From contig JAWKNL010000009.1 of NCBI GenBank assembly GCA_041391725.1, positions 1-64,000 on the forward strand: a stretch of DNA of 64,000 bases, read 5' to 3'. Within the stretch, counting starts at the first letter, position 1, and every line of letters starts with the position of its first letter. Below the pieces are notes generated by a model that searched no databases, was not told the origin of the DNA, and saw only the letters and a program-made list of their open reading frames with translations. This DNA comes from JAGQVA01 sp041391725. Lineage in GTDB: Bacteria > Bacteroidota > Bacteroidia > J057. Shown here in pieces: positions 52,298 through 60,639 of the stretch. Position numbers and translations under genes: made by a program.

Positions 52298-53467
52298 ATG
52301 CTACATTCTCTCAAACACCTTTTTTCCCTCGATCCGGAGGTGGCTTATCTGAATTGTTCTTATATGTCGCCCCTGCTCAGATCAGTGGAAGCCGCAGGTA
52401 TAGAAGGACTTACCGGTAAGCGATCTCCCAACCGGATTTCTGTAGAGGATTTTTTTAATCCGGTTTTAAAGCTGAAAAAGGCTTTTTCCACACTGATCGG
52501 TGAAGAAAATCATGAAAGAATCGCAGTTATCCCATCCGTTTCTTATGGTGTGGCCATGGCTGCGCATAATATCCGACTGAATAAGGGTGAAAAAATCATC
52601 ATATCTGATCAGCAATTCCCCAGCAATGTATTTGAATGGCAAAAGCTCGCCGACAGGTCTGAAGGCCGGCTAATCAAGATATCACCTCCGGATAGCTTTG
52701 AGCAGAGAGGACAAAAATGGAATGAGCGAATTTTGGAGGCGATAGACGTACAGACGAAGGTCGTCGCGTTGCCGCATTTTCACTGGGCCGACGGAACCCG
52801 GTTTGACCTGAACGCAATCAGGGAAAAAACGCTGGAAGTAGGCGCTTTACTCATTATCGACGGTACGCAGTCGCTCGGTGCATATCCTTTTGATGTAACA
52901 CAATTTCGGCCCGATGCAGTTTTTGCTGGTGGTTACAAATGGCTGATGGGACCTTATGGCATGGGCCTCGCATGGATGGGACCCTGGTTTGACGATAAGC
53001 AGCCACTGGAAGAAAACTGGATCAACAGGGCGGGAAGCAGTGATTTTTCCCGCCTGGCCAATTATGAGCCTGCCTATCAGCCTTTTGCCAGGCGGTATGA
53101 CATGGGCGAACAAAGCAACTTTATCCTGGTGCCGATGCTCACTGCAGGAATAGAATGGTTGAATGACATCGGGACAGATTTTATCCAGAAATACTGCGAA
53201 AAACTGATGGAACCAGCATGGGAAGAATTGGCAGCGGCGGGTTTTTGGGTCGAATCGCCGGCGTGGAGAAGCAGACATTTGCTGGGACTTTTTATGCCTG
53301 CCGGGTTGGATATCAATTACCTGAAAGCAGAGCTGGAGAGGAATAAAATCTATATTTCTGTCAGGGGGAAATCGATGCGAATTTCACCGCATGTTTACAA
53401 CGAACCAGAAAACATCGACCGCCTGGTACAGGTAATTAAAGACGTTTCTGTAAAACATCGCAAATAA
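52298..53467 (+). CDS. Class V aminotransferase-fold PLP enzyme
   Basis: 389 residues of the class V (SufS/kynureninase-like) fold. VAYLNCSYMSPL starts the fold, PSVSYGVAMAA is the phosphate-binding loop, LLIIDGTQSLGAYPFDV carries the PLP-pyridine aspartate, and FAGGYKWLMGPYG carries the Schiff-base Lys214. There is no reactive cysteine loop of the desulfurase kind that I can point to, so it is more probably an aminotransferase, epimerase-like or lyase relative. It follows the HTTM gene after 5 bp and probably shares its transcript. The aromatic operon leader begins downstream. Confidence 0.85.
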   Translation: MLHSLKHLFSLDPEVAYLNCSYMSPLLRSVEAAGIEGLTGKRSPNRISVEDFFNPVLKLKKAFSTLIGEENHERIAVIPSVSYGVAMAAHNIRLNKGEKIIISDQQFPSNVFEWQKLADRSEGRLIKISPPDSFEQRGQKWNERILEAIDVQTKVVALPHFHWADGTRFDLNAIREKTLEVGALLIIDGTQSLGAYPFDVTQFRPDAVFAGGYKWLMGPYGMGLAWMGPWFDDKQPLEENWINRAGSSDFSRLANYEPAYQPFARRYDMGEQSNFILVPMLTAGIEWLNDIGTDFIQKYCEKLMEPAWEELAAAGFWVESPAWRSRHLLGLFMPAGLDINYLKAELERNKIYISVRGKSMRISPHVYNEPENIDRLVQVIKDVSVKHRK

Positions 53468-53478
53468 TCCCTGATATT

Positions 53479-53508
53479 TTTGAAGAGAATTTATGAAAAT
53501 ATATTTTG
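53479..53508 (+). promoter_or_regulatory. Candidate promoter of the aromatic amino acid operon
   Basis: TTTG (53479-53482) and, after 19 nt, TATTTTG (53502-53508), one T short of the TAnnTTTG consensus. It would start transcription about 30 nt upstream of the leader peptide ATG. Confidence 0.45.
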
Positions 53509-53542
53509 AATTAACAATCTTTTACTTATTATTGCATCCATA

Positions 53543-53620
53543 ATGAAGCAAATCGCCACATACAACGCCAGCTTTTTTTACTTTTACTATTTTTTTAGTG
53601 AAGGTCAGGGCCTTGTATAA
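53543..53620 (+). CDS. Phe/Tyr-rich leader peptide of the aromatic operon attenuator
   Basis: A 25-codon frame from ATG 53543 to TAA 53618-53620. Its core is SFFYFYYFFS: eight consecutive codons for Phe or Tyr (five Phe, three Tyr), with a further Tyr at position 7. It sits between a candidate promoter and a terminator directly upstream of the prephenate dehydratase gene, as pheL does in enterobacteria. Expected action: with charged tRNA-Phe and tRNA-Tyr the ribosome runs to the stop codon and covers 53605-53615, allowing the terminator; if it stalls in the Phe/Tyr codons, the antiterminator forms. Both aromatic amino acids are end products of the operon, and both are sensed. No strong ribosome binding site is visible, as usual in this phylum. 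Confidence 0.8.
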   Translation: MKQIATYNASFFYFYYFFSEGQGLV

Positions 53621-53653
53621 TGGTTTGTATAAAAGATCAACAAGTGTCCCTGA
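53605..53653 (+). promoter_or_regulatory. Antiterminator pairing of the attenuator
   Basis: TCAGGG (53605-53610) is a copy of the terminator's 3' arm and can pair with CCCTGA (53648-53653); CTTG (53612-53615) can also pair with CAAG (53641-53644), giving ten pairs with a small internal loop. This structure and the terminator are mutually exclusive. Confidence 0.7.
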
Positions 53654-53679
53654 AAGCAAATTTCAGGGATTTTTTTTTG
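53648..53679 (+). terminator. Attenuator terminator upstream of pheA
   Basis: CCCTGAAA (53648-53655) / TTTCAGGG (53661-53668) with a 5-nt loop, then A and T9. It lies 23 nt before the pheA start codon and 28 nt after the leader peptide stop codon. Confidence 0.88.
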
Positions 53680-53701
53680 TCGTAAACGGAAATGTAATCA
53701 A

Positions 53702-54574
53702 ATGGAATCAGTACTAACAGCCGAAAAAAGAATAGCCATTCAGGGGGTGCGGGGATCATTTCACGAAATTGCCGCCCGCAGGTTTTTTGGAGAAAATATT
53801 GACCTTGAGATGTGCGATTCATTCCCGGCGCTCTTTCGGTCTCTCAATGAGCGAAAGGCAGAATTTGGGGTAATGGCGATCGAAAACAGTGTAGCCGGCA
53901 CCATTCTTCCCAATTACGGTTTAGTTCGCGATTCCCGCTATACGATCATTGGAGAACTATTTTTGCGAATAGAACACCATATGATGGCCCTGCCCGGGCA
54001 AAAGTTTGAAGATATTCATGAAGTTCATTCCCATCCTATGGCTATTCTCCAATGCCATAAGTTTTTTGAAAACCATCCTCAGATAAAACTGATTGAAAGC
54101 ACTGATACAGCAGACAGTGCCTGGATGATAAAAAAGACAAAAAAGAAAGGCGTAGGAGCAATTGCCAGCAGGCTGGCTGCCGTTCATACCGGCCTCGAAA
54201 TTCTGGCAGAAGGAATTGAAACCCACAAACGCAATTTCACCCGGTTTCTGGTGCTTCAGGATAAGGACGAATTTGCTCCCGGAAGCATCAACCCGGATAA
54301 ATCCTCCCTTTGTTTTAACCTGCTCCACAGGGTGGGAAGCCTCTCCCAGATTCTGCTCGTGCTCAGCAGCCACGGCATGAACCTAACAAAAATCCAGTCT
54401 CTTCCGGTAGTAGGGCACGAATGGCAATACTTTTTTCATATTGACCTGGAGTACGATGACTTCGCACAGTATCAGCGTGCATTGGCTGCAATACAGCCGC
54501 TGGTAGAAGAATTGAAAATTCTTGGAGATTATCAGCGGGGTAAAAAGCATCCTGAAGATACTCCTTTGTCGTAA
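53702..54574 (+). CDS. pheA: Prephenate dehydratase
   Basis: 290 residues. The dehydratase domain (10-190) has IQGVRGSFHEIAARRFFG, MAIENSVAGTILPNY, ESTDTADSAW and KRNFTRFLVL, including the threonine of the TRF catalytic motif. The C-terminal ACT domain (about 200-280) has VGSLSQILLVLSSHGMNLTKIQSLPV, the expected Phe-binding fold for feedback inhibition. It converts prephenate to phenylpyruvate. There is no fused chorismate mutase; that domain is on the DAHP synthase four genes on. First structural gene behind the attenuator. Confidence 0.95.
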   Translation: MESVLTAEKRIAIQGVRGSFHEIAARRFFGENIDLEMCDSFPALFRSLNERKAEFGVMAIENSVAGTILPNYGLVRDSRYTIIGELFLRIEHHMMALPGQKFEDIHEVHSHPMAILQCHKFFENHPQIKLIESTDTADSAWMIKKTKKKGVGAIASRLAAVHTGLEILAEGIETHKRNFTRFLVLQDKDEFAPGSINPDKSSLCFNLLHRVGSLSQILLVLSSHGMNLTKIQSLPVVGHEWQYFFHIDLEYDDFAQYQRALAAIQPLVEELKILGDYQRGKKHPEDTPLS

Positions 54575-54603
54575 TTACATTAAATCGCTAATCATTCTGG
54601 ATT

Positions 54604-55779
54604 ATGATCATAGAACCCGCAAACAGACTTTCACACATTCAGGAATATTACTTCGCGACCAAACTCCGGGAACTGAGAAACCGGATGTCTAAAGGCGAAG
54701 ATATTATCAACCTGGGCATTGGTAGCCCCGATATGATGCCCTCGGACGAGACGATAAAAACGCTGATTCACACTTCTGTCGAGCCTGCGCATCACGGCTA
54801 TCAACCTTATAAGGGAATCCCCCGTCTCCGCATGGGTTTTGCGCAATGGTATCAGAATACCTATGGGGTAGAGCTCAACCCGGAAACAGAAATCCTTCCG
54901 CTGATGGGCTCCAAAGAGGGCATTATGCATATTTCACTGGCTTTTCTCAACCCCGGTGATCATGTACTGGTTCCCGACCCTGGTTATCCCACCTATGTTT
55001 CCAATACCCGGATGGCTGGCGCAGAACCTGTATTTTATCCGCTTTCGGAAGAAACCAACTGGGCACCTGATCTGGATGCGCTGGAAAAGCTTGATTTGTC
55101 ACGGGTAAAACTTATGTGGGTAAATTATCCGCATATGCCTACCGGCGCAAATGGTTCGCCTGATTTGTTTGAAAAACTGGTGGATTTTGGCCGCCGGAAT
55201 CAAATACTGATATGCCATGACAATCCCTATAGTCTTGTATTGAATGATCACCCGGTGAGTATTCTGGAAGTGCAAGGCGCCCGTGATTGTGTGGTGGAAT
55301 TAAATTCGCTGAGTAAATCTCACAATATGGCAGGCTGGCGTGTGGGTATGGTAGCAGGACGTCAGGATTATATCGACACCATTCTCAGGGTAAAGAGCAA
55401 TATGGATTCCGGCATGTTTTTGCCTTTACAGGAGGCAGCTGCGACAGCCCTTGAAAACGGTTATGAATGGCACCGGGAGCGAAATAGCGAATATCAGGTT
55501 CGGCGCAGAATCGTAGAGAAAATGCTGGACGCACTCAACTGCACCTTCAATAAGGATCAGGTAGGTATGTTTGTGTGGGCCAGGATACCCGAATCGGAGG
55601 AATCAGGAGAAGCATTTTCCGATCTGCTTTTGGACAAATGCAGTGTATTTCTCACGCCGGGATTTGTCTTTGGCGGGCAGGGACACCGATATATCCGTGC
55701 TTCACTTTGCACACCCAAAGAACGGTTGCAGGAGGCTTTGACGCGAATTCTTGAGTTTCAACTGGAAGTAGTGAAGTAA
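54604..55779 (+). CDS. Class I/II aminotransferase (probably aromatic)
   Basis: 391 residues of the aspartate aminotransferase fold. YQPYKGIPRLRMGFAQWYQNTYG, LGIGSPDMMPS and PDPGYPTYVSNTRMAGAEPVFYPL are N-terminal signatures; VNYPHMPTGANGS is the NPxNPTG-like segment (here with His, Met and Ala), and LNSLSKSHNMAGWRVGM holds the PLP lysine (Lys238). By position between pheA and tyrA it should transaminate phenylpyruvate, 4-hydroxyphenylpyruvate or prephenate; the family also includes LL-diaminopimelate aminotransferases, so specificity is inferred from context. It begins 29 bp after pheA, and its stop overlaps the tyrA start by 1 bp. Confidence 0.88.
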   Translation: MIIEPANRLSHIQEYYFATKLRELRNRMSKGEDIINLGIGSPDMMPSDETIKTLIHTSVEPAHHGYQPYKGIPRLRMGFAQWYQNTYGVELNPETEILPLMGSKEGIMHISLAFLNPGDHVLVPDPGYPTYVSNTRMAGAEPVFYPLSEETNWAPDLDALEKLDLSRVKLMWVNYPHMPTGANGSPDLFEKLVDFGRRNQILICHDNPYSLVLNDHPVSILEVQGARDCVVELNSLSKSHNMAGWRVGMVAGRQDYIDTILRVKSNMDSGMFLPLQEAAATALENGYEWHRERNSEYQVRRRIVEKMLDALNCTFNKDQVGMFVWARIPESEESGEAFSDLLLDKCSVFLTPGFVFGGQGHRYIRASLCTPKERLQEALTRILEFQLEVVK

Positions 55780-56630
55780 TGACAGTAGCGATAATAGGAT
55801 TGGGATTGATCGGCGGGTCGTTGGCACTGGATCTGCGGGCAAATGGTTTTGCTGATCGCCTCGTAGGAGTGGATGCAAATGCTGCGCATGTGAAGAAGGC
55901 CTTGGAGTTGGGGCTTGTGGACGAAGTGCTTTCGATGGAAGAAGCCTGTAAATGGGCTGATGTGGTGGTTTTGGCCGTGCCTGTAAGTGGGATTTTAGAT
56001 TTGTACCCGGTAGTGCTGGATTTAATCCACGCACGTGGTGTAGTGGTGGATATGGGTTCGACGAAAGGCGAAATTCTCAGGAAAATTGCCGGTCATCCCA
56101 AAAGGTCGCGGGCAGTTGCCGCGCATCCAATGGCCGGAACAGAATTTTCAGGTCCGGAGGCTGCGATCAACCACTTGTTTCATGGAAAAGCGGCAATTAT
56201 CTGCGACAGAGAAAACAGCGATAAAGACGCGATCAACCTCGCCGAACGGCTGTTTAAGAGTTTGTTTATGCGCATCATCTATATGGATGCGAGAGAGCAC
56301 GATGTGCATGCTGCCTATGTATCGCATATTTCCCATATATCGTCATTTGTACTTGCCCTGACGGTTTTGGATAAAGAAAAAAGTGAAGCCAATATTTTTA
56401 ACATGGCAAGCGGCGGATTTTCATCGACCGTTCGCCTGGCCAAAAGTTCTCCCCGTATGTGGCGCGATGTATATGAGCAAAACAGTGAAAACATATTGGA
56501 TGTATTAAACAATTATATCGAAAAGATGGGCCTTTTCAGGGATTTGATTGCCAGCGGAGAATATGATCAGACCTATTCTCTGATGGAACAAGCCAATGCC
56601 ATTGGCCCGATTTTGCAAGGAATAAAATAA
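55779..56630 (+). CDS. tyrA: Prephenate dehydrogenase
   Basis: 283 residues. The Rossmann motif is IIGLGLIGGSLALDLRANGF (about 5-24), followed by VVLAVPVSGILDLY, VVDMGSTKGEIL (typical of TyrA), AHPMAGTEFSGPEAA with the catalytic histidine, and HDVHAAYVSHISHISSFVLAL. It oxidatively decarboxylates prephenate to 4-hydroxyphenylpyruvate, on the tyrosine branch. No ACT domain follows, so control may come from the attenuator and the DAHP synthase. The start codon overlaps the aminotransferase stop by 1 bp (TAATG). Confidence 0.94.
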   Translation: MTVAIIGLGLIGGSLALDLRANGFADRLVGVDANAAHVKKALELGLVDEVLSMEEACKWADVVVLAVPVSGILDLYPVVLDLIHARGVVVDMGSTKGEILRKIAGHPKRSRAVAAHPMAGTEFSGPEAAINHLFHGKAAIICDRENSDKDAINLAERLFKSLFMRIIYMDAREHDVHAAYVSHISHISSFVLALTVLDKEKSEANIFNMASGGFSSTVRLAKSSPRMWRDVYEQNSENILDVLNNYIEKMGLFRDLIASGEYDQTYSLMEQANAIGPILQGIK

Positions 56631-56647
56631 TCAAATCAATCAATACC

Positions 56648-57745
56648 ATGGATAGTTTAGCGTTAGTTCCCCTGAAAGACTGGGGTTTCGGAATGGGCGA
56701 AAGAATGGTGATTTCTGGCCCGTGTAGTGCAGAAACCCGCGAACAGGTACTCGAAACGGCCCGGCTTGTGGCAAAAGAAAATGTCAATGTACTTCGCGCC
56801 GGTATCTGGAAGCCGCGCACCCGTCCCAATAGTTTTGAAGGAATTGGCAGCGAAGGGCTGGCCTGGCTGGCAGAAGCCGGAAGAGAAACCGGTCTGCCTA
56901 CCTGCGTGGAAGTCGCCAATGTTAAGCACGTATATGAATGCCTGAAGGCTGGGGTAGATATGTTGTGGATTGGCGCAAGGACTACAACCAATCCCTTTGC
57001 AGTACAGGAGATTGCCGACGCAATCAAAGGAATGGATATACCGGTGATGGTAAAAAACCCGGTGAATCCCGACCTGGAGTTGTGGATTGGCGGAATTGAA
57101 CGCATCTACCAGGCCGGCATTCGCCGGATTGCAGCGATTCACAGGGGATTTTCTACTTACGGAAAATCAAAATACAGAAACCAGCCGCAGTGGGAGATTC
57201 CTATTGAACTTCGGCGCCGTTACCCCGAACTTCCTATTCTCTGTGATCCCAGCCATATTTGTGGAACCCGCGACCTGATTCCTTCTGTTGCCCAGAAGGC
57301 TATGGACCTCAACTTCAACGGGCTGATGATCGAAGCGCATATCAACCCTGACGTCGCATGGAGTGATGCCAAACAGCAGGTTACTCCCGACAGACTTGGA
57401 CAGATTCTCAAAGAGCTTGTTTACAGAAAACCGGAAAGTGATGACCCTAATTTCATCAACCGGCTTTCTCTACTCCGGGAACAGATCGATGAACTCGATA
57501 ATCAGATGATTGACCTGTTGGCAAACCGGATGAAAATTTCCCGCCAGATTGGCCACTACAAAAAGGAAAATGGAATTACCATCCTTCAGGCCGCACGGTG
57601 GACAGATATTATCAGAGATCGACTGCAGTCAGCGGTTGCAAAAGGACTGAGTGAAGACATCATGAATGAAATCCTTCAGATGATTCACAAAGAGTCTATT
57701 CGTCAGCAAACCCTCGTTATGAATAGTGAAGAAGTGAAAAACTGA
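56648..57745 (+). CDS. Bifunctional DAHP synthase / chorismate mutase
   Basis: 365 residues. The N-terminal 260 residues are a type I-beta (KDOPS-like) DAHP synthase with ISGPCSAETREQVLETA, LRAGIWKPRTRPNSFEGIG, WIGARTTTNPF, VMVKNPVNPDLELW, IAAIHRGFSTY and CDPSHICGTRDLI. The C-terminal 90 residues are an AroQ-type chorismate mutase: LREQIDELDNQMIDLLANRMKISRQIGHYKKENG. The protein thus makes the first shikimate intermediate and also converts chorismate to prephenate, the substrate of the two other enzymes of this operon. The mutase domain probably serves as the feedback sensor of the synthase, as in related fusions (known for Bacteroidota and Bacillus types, in either order). Confidence 0.93.
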   Translation: MDSLALVPLKDWGFGMGERMVISGPCSAETREQVLETARLVAKENVNVLRAGIWKPRTRPNSFEGIGSEGLAWLAEAGRETGLPTCVEVANVKHVYECLKAGVDMLWIGARTTTNPFAVQEIADAIKGMDIPVMVKNPVNPDLELWIGGIERIYQAGIRRIAAIHRGFSTYGKSKYRNQPQWEIPIELRRRYPELPILCDPSHICGTRDLIPSVAQKAMDLNFNGLMIEAHINPDVAWSDAKQQVTPDRLGQILKELVYRKPESDDPNFINRLSLLREQIDELDNQMIDLLANRMKISRQIGHYKKENGITILQAARWTDIIRDRLQSAVAKGLSEDIMNEILQMIHKESIRQQTLVMNSEEVKN

Positions 57746-57747
57746 TT

Positions 57748-58509
57748 TCACAATTCTGGTTCAACCATATAGGCCGTTGGATAGAGTCGTTTCATCCGGC
57801 GGTCTATATCGCTGACGGTTACCCTCCCATCCTTATTCTCATCGAGTCCCGCATTTTGATCATAAGACTTCCCGGGTTTGGCATAAAGGGTGTAACAATA
57901 ATCCTGTTTGCGGGCTTTGGGGTAAAGGATTGCCAGATAGAGATCTGCCAGACTTTCATAGTCACCATATCTTTCCCGCACCTGTTCCAGATAGAGGTAA
58001 ACATATTCCAGTTGCTGGAGATGATTCATTTTACGGATGCGCTGCAGGGACACATTCAGATCTTCGGCAGCTGCGGGCATAAACTGGATCAAACCTGTAG
58101 CTCCGCTTCCCCGGTGATTAAGTACTGCTGCGTCAAATTTGGATTCAGAATACATGACTGCCATCAGCCATTCAGGCGGTACTTTCAGCATGCCCGCGAT
58201 TTCCCTGACTTTATCCCTCAAAGGTTGTAATATCAGGTACAACATGCTGGCTTTATCCATCAGATAAAGAGACGGTTCAACTCTGTAGGGTTGGCCGGAA
58301 TAGCATAATCGTTTCCCCTGAAACAAATTCTCCAGACTATGCACTTTGTGGGTTAAAACATTCGACAGAATTATTAACCCGATGACCATGGAAATATTCC
58401 GGAAATTTCTTTTCAGGTTTTCTGGCATTGGACGGGCGAGGGTAGTTTCGCCCCGGCGCGAATAATATTCCGCACCAGATTTAATGATTCTTGGTCGGTA
58501 TGTACTCAT
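57748..58509 (-). CDS. Lytic transglycosylase (SLT) with EF-hand-like loop
   Basis: 253 residues. A membrane segment (about 40-55, SMVIGLIILSNVLTH) anchors it after an unusually basic N-terminus. The SLT domain (about 100-215) has VPPEWLMAVMYSESKFDAAVLN, in which the glutamate of SES is catalytic, and GATGLIQFMPAAAEDLNV. After the catalytic domain, DENKDGRVTVSDID has the D-x-N-x-D-G-x6-D spacing of an EF-hand or dockerin-like calcium loop. It should cleave peptidoglycan in the periplasm. It stands alone, convergent to the aromatic operon (2 bp apart). Confidence 0.88.
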   Translation of the reverse strand: MSTYRPRIIKSGAEYYSRRGETTLARPMPENLKRNFRNISMVIGLIILSNVLTHKVHSLENLFQGKRLCYSGQPYRVEPSLYLMDKASMLYLILQPLRDKVREIAGMLKVPPEWLMAVMYSESKFDAAVLNHRGSGATGLIQFMPAAAEDLNVSLQRIRKMNHLQQLEYVYLYLEQVRERYGDYESLADLYLAILYPKARKQDYCYTLYAKPGKSYDQNAGLDENKDGRVTVSDIDRRMKRLYPTAYMVEPEL

Positions 58510-58685
58510 ATTTGTCCGATTTTGAGTTGGATTGCCAACGTTATTAGAAATATGCGTTTGATATATTCCAAAATTACTAATAAAATTAGAATATGCAAAT
58601 AAAATTAGCCATAAAATCTAACATTCTTGGACAAGCCTTCGGACATCTTTTGGAATATTGTTATAAGTCGCTGAAAATGCGATGA

Positions 58686-59945
58686 TTACCTCCATTCAAT
58701 TTTTTTCGTTTCAGCCCATCCTTTTTCATTTTCCCACCGCAAAAAATACACACCCGCGGGAATTCGCACACCTGAGATTACAGCTTCGTTTACTCCCGGG
58801 GCAATCTCAAGTACTGAAAGCTCCTGCCCCCAGAGGCTGAAAAGCCTTACTTTTGCCGGGCCACCTGGCAAAAGACTGTTATCAAACATCAGTTTGATTT
58901 CGCCCTTTTCAGGGGCCGTAAAAACCCTGAGTGTGGATTGAAAATGCGTTTGTTTATCGACCGCCGTTATACCCGGTACTTCCAGTTGCATGACAACCGG
59001 AAGATGGTCTGACATCTGTTTCATTGCAGAGCAAACCGTCGCAGGCACAGAACCAGAATTGCTGCAAAGCAGTTCCTGATTATAGCTATTGCCATCATTG
59101 CCGTAGGCTGCATAAGTACCCGGCACATAACCAATCCCGGCGGTATCTCCCATGATTGCAGCACTGGCAAGAATAAAATCAAACCGGTCATCCATTCCTC
59201 CGCCCGAACCACAATCCTGAGAGCTTTGACGCGGCGACTGAGTATGGATTATGGCGTTGGCAGAACCGTTCCAGCCATTTTGTTTTCCGGCTGGATCAAT
59301 CAGTCGGATGGTAGAATCAGGATTAAAAACCATGGTTTGAAAAGCTGCTTCATTGTGCGAATACACATTAAAATCACCCATTACGAGGATGTTTCGACCT
59401 TTGCCTTTTGCGTTAATGTAATTCATTACTGCCTGCGCCATATTTGCGCGGGTATTGGCATCTGTCTGTGTATCACCTGCTTTGTAGTGTGCAACGATGC
59501 AATCCAGAAAGACCGTGTCCACTCCGGGAGTGGTTGTGGTGGGTTTTATATACAGATGATATACGTTGATATCGCGTAAAAATCCGCCAATTACCTCTAC
59601 TCCCGTATAAGCGAAGATTTCATTATCATAAAACAACTGGTTGACAATGTTGGCGTTGGCATTGTTGGTAAAATCGGCATAAGAAACTCTGTCAGTATAA
59701 TCAAAAGAAAGCGATTTTATTCCATTGGCATAGGCGATATTTGGGCCAAGTTCGTTTACAGTAAAAAGGTGGGGGCGGTATTGTTCCAGAATCGTGCCGA
59801 GCCAGTTATATTTGTTGGTAATGGTTACATTTGTGCAGGGAGGGCCGAAGCTGAGCAGATTGTAATGCATTACCCTGATTCTCAACTGGCTTTGCGAATG
59901 AATGGAAAAGAGGAGGGCGAAACTTAGAAGAATAATTCTGGCCAT
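58686..59945 (-). CDS. Secreted endonuclease/exonuclease/phosphatase-family protein with T9SS type A tail
   Basis: 419 residues. Signal peptide ends SIHSQSQ. The catalytic domain (20-330) has VMHYNLLSF (Asn), TVNELGP (Glu), ILVMGDFNVYSH (Asp-x-Asn), MDDRFDFILAS and MSDHLPVVMQL (Asp-His), the full set of the EEP fold. The C-terminal 80 residues (FQSTLRVFTAPEKGEIKLMF ... VRLFSLWGQELSVLEI ... IPAGVYFLRWENEKGW) are a type A T9SS sorting domain. EEP enzymes cut nucleic acids or phosphoesters; here it would act outside the cell or at its surface. Confidence 0.9.
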   Translation of the reverse strand: MARIILLSFALLFSIHSQSQLRIRVMHYNLLSFGPPCTNVTITNKYNWLGTILEQYRPHLFTVNELGPNIAYANGIKSLSFDYTDRVSYADFTNNANANIVNQLFYDNEIFAYTGVEVIGGFLRDINVYHLYIKPTTTTPGVDTVFLDCIVAHYKAGDTQTDANTRANMAQAVMNYINAKGKGRNILVMGDFNVYSHNEAAFQTMVFNPDSTIRLIDPAGKQNGWNGSANAIIHTQSPRQSSQDCGSGGGMDDRFDFILASAAIMGDTAGIGYVPGTYAAYGNDGNSYNQELLCSNSGSVPATVCSAMKQMSDHLPVVMQLEVPGITAVDKQTHFQSTLRVFTAPEKGEIKLMFDNSLLPGGPAKVRLFSLWGQELSVLEIAPGVNEAVISGVRIPAGVYFLRWENEKGWAETKKIEWR

Positions 59946-60014
59946 AGTGGATGGAAATCTGTTTAAATGAATCTGATAAAGTTGCCATTTTGTGTTTTGC
60001 CAAACAATTCTGAT

Positions 60015-60635
60015 ATGCGAATTTACTTTTCTTTTTTTGTAGCGATACTTCTGACACTGGTTGTTGGGAAAACTTCCTGCTTTGGGCAGGAGGAATTTCC
60101 TCAGGGAATCATCCCCGGCGCATTTGAAAAAGTATGGCCGTTAAATGAGGGTATTTCGCGGGTGATTCAGGAGGGAAAATACGGATTTATCCGCGCTTCG
60201 GGGGAGATTGTGGTTGCGCCTGTCTATGATAAAGGTTCTGATTTTCAGCAGGGCAGGGCGAAGGTAACGCTGAACGGCAAATCCGGATTTATAGATACAG
60301 AAGGAGAATTGGTTGTTCCGTTGATGTATGACAGGGTGTGGTCGTACCAGGATTCGGTGGCGATGGTGGTACTCAACGGGCAATATGGATTTCTCGGATA
60401 CACGGGCTATCCCGTTATTCCCCTGGAATATGATCATGCGCAATACGCTTCTGAAGGGCGTCTGATTCTCAGCAGAGAGGGGAAAAGTGCCTATTTTTCT
60501 ACAGATGGAAAACGGATAACCGAGATGGTGTACGACGACGCAATGCCTTATTTTAATGGAAAAGCAAAGGTCCGCATGGATGTGCAGACCTTTTATATTG
60601 ACCTTTCCGGAAATTGTGTGGAAGGCTGTGAATAG
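60015..60635 (+). CDS. WG-repeat protein with signal peptide
   Basis: 206 residues from the ATG at 60015; signal peptide MRIYFSFFVAILLTLVVGK to about residue 24. Four to five WG-type repeats follow, of the form VxxxGKYGFIxxxGEIVVxPxYDxxxxFxxGxAxV (KYGFIRASGEIVVAPVYDKG, KSGFIDTEGELVVPLMYDRV, QYGFLGYTGYPVIPLEYDHA, KSAYFSTDGKRITEMVYDDA). These repeats are common in Bacteroidota exported proteins; the ligand is unknown. It is divergent from the nuclease and convergent with purA. Confidence 0.85.
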   Translation: MRIYFSFFVAILLTLVVGKTSCFGQEEFPQGIIPGAFEKVWPLNEGISRVIQEGKYGFIRASGEIVVAPVYDKGSDFQQGRAKVTLNGKSGFIDTEGELVVPLMYDRVWSYQDSVAMVVLNGQYGFLGYTGYPVIPLEYDHAQYASEGRLILSREGKSAYFSTDGKRITEMVYDDAMPYFNGKAKVRMDVQTFYIDLSGNCVEGCE

Positions 60636-60639
60636 CAGG

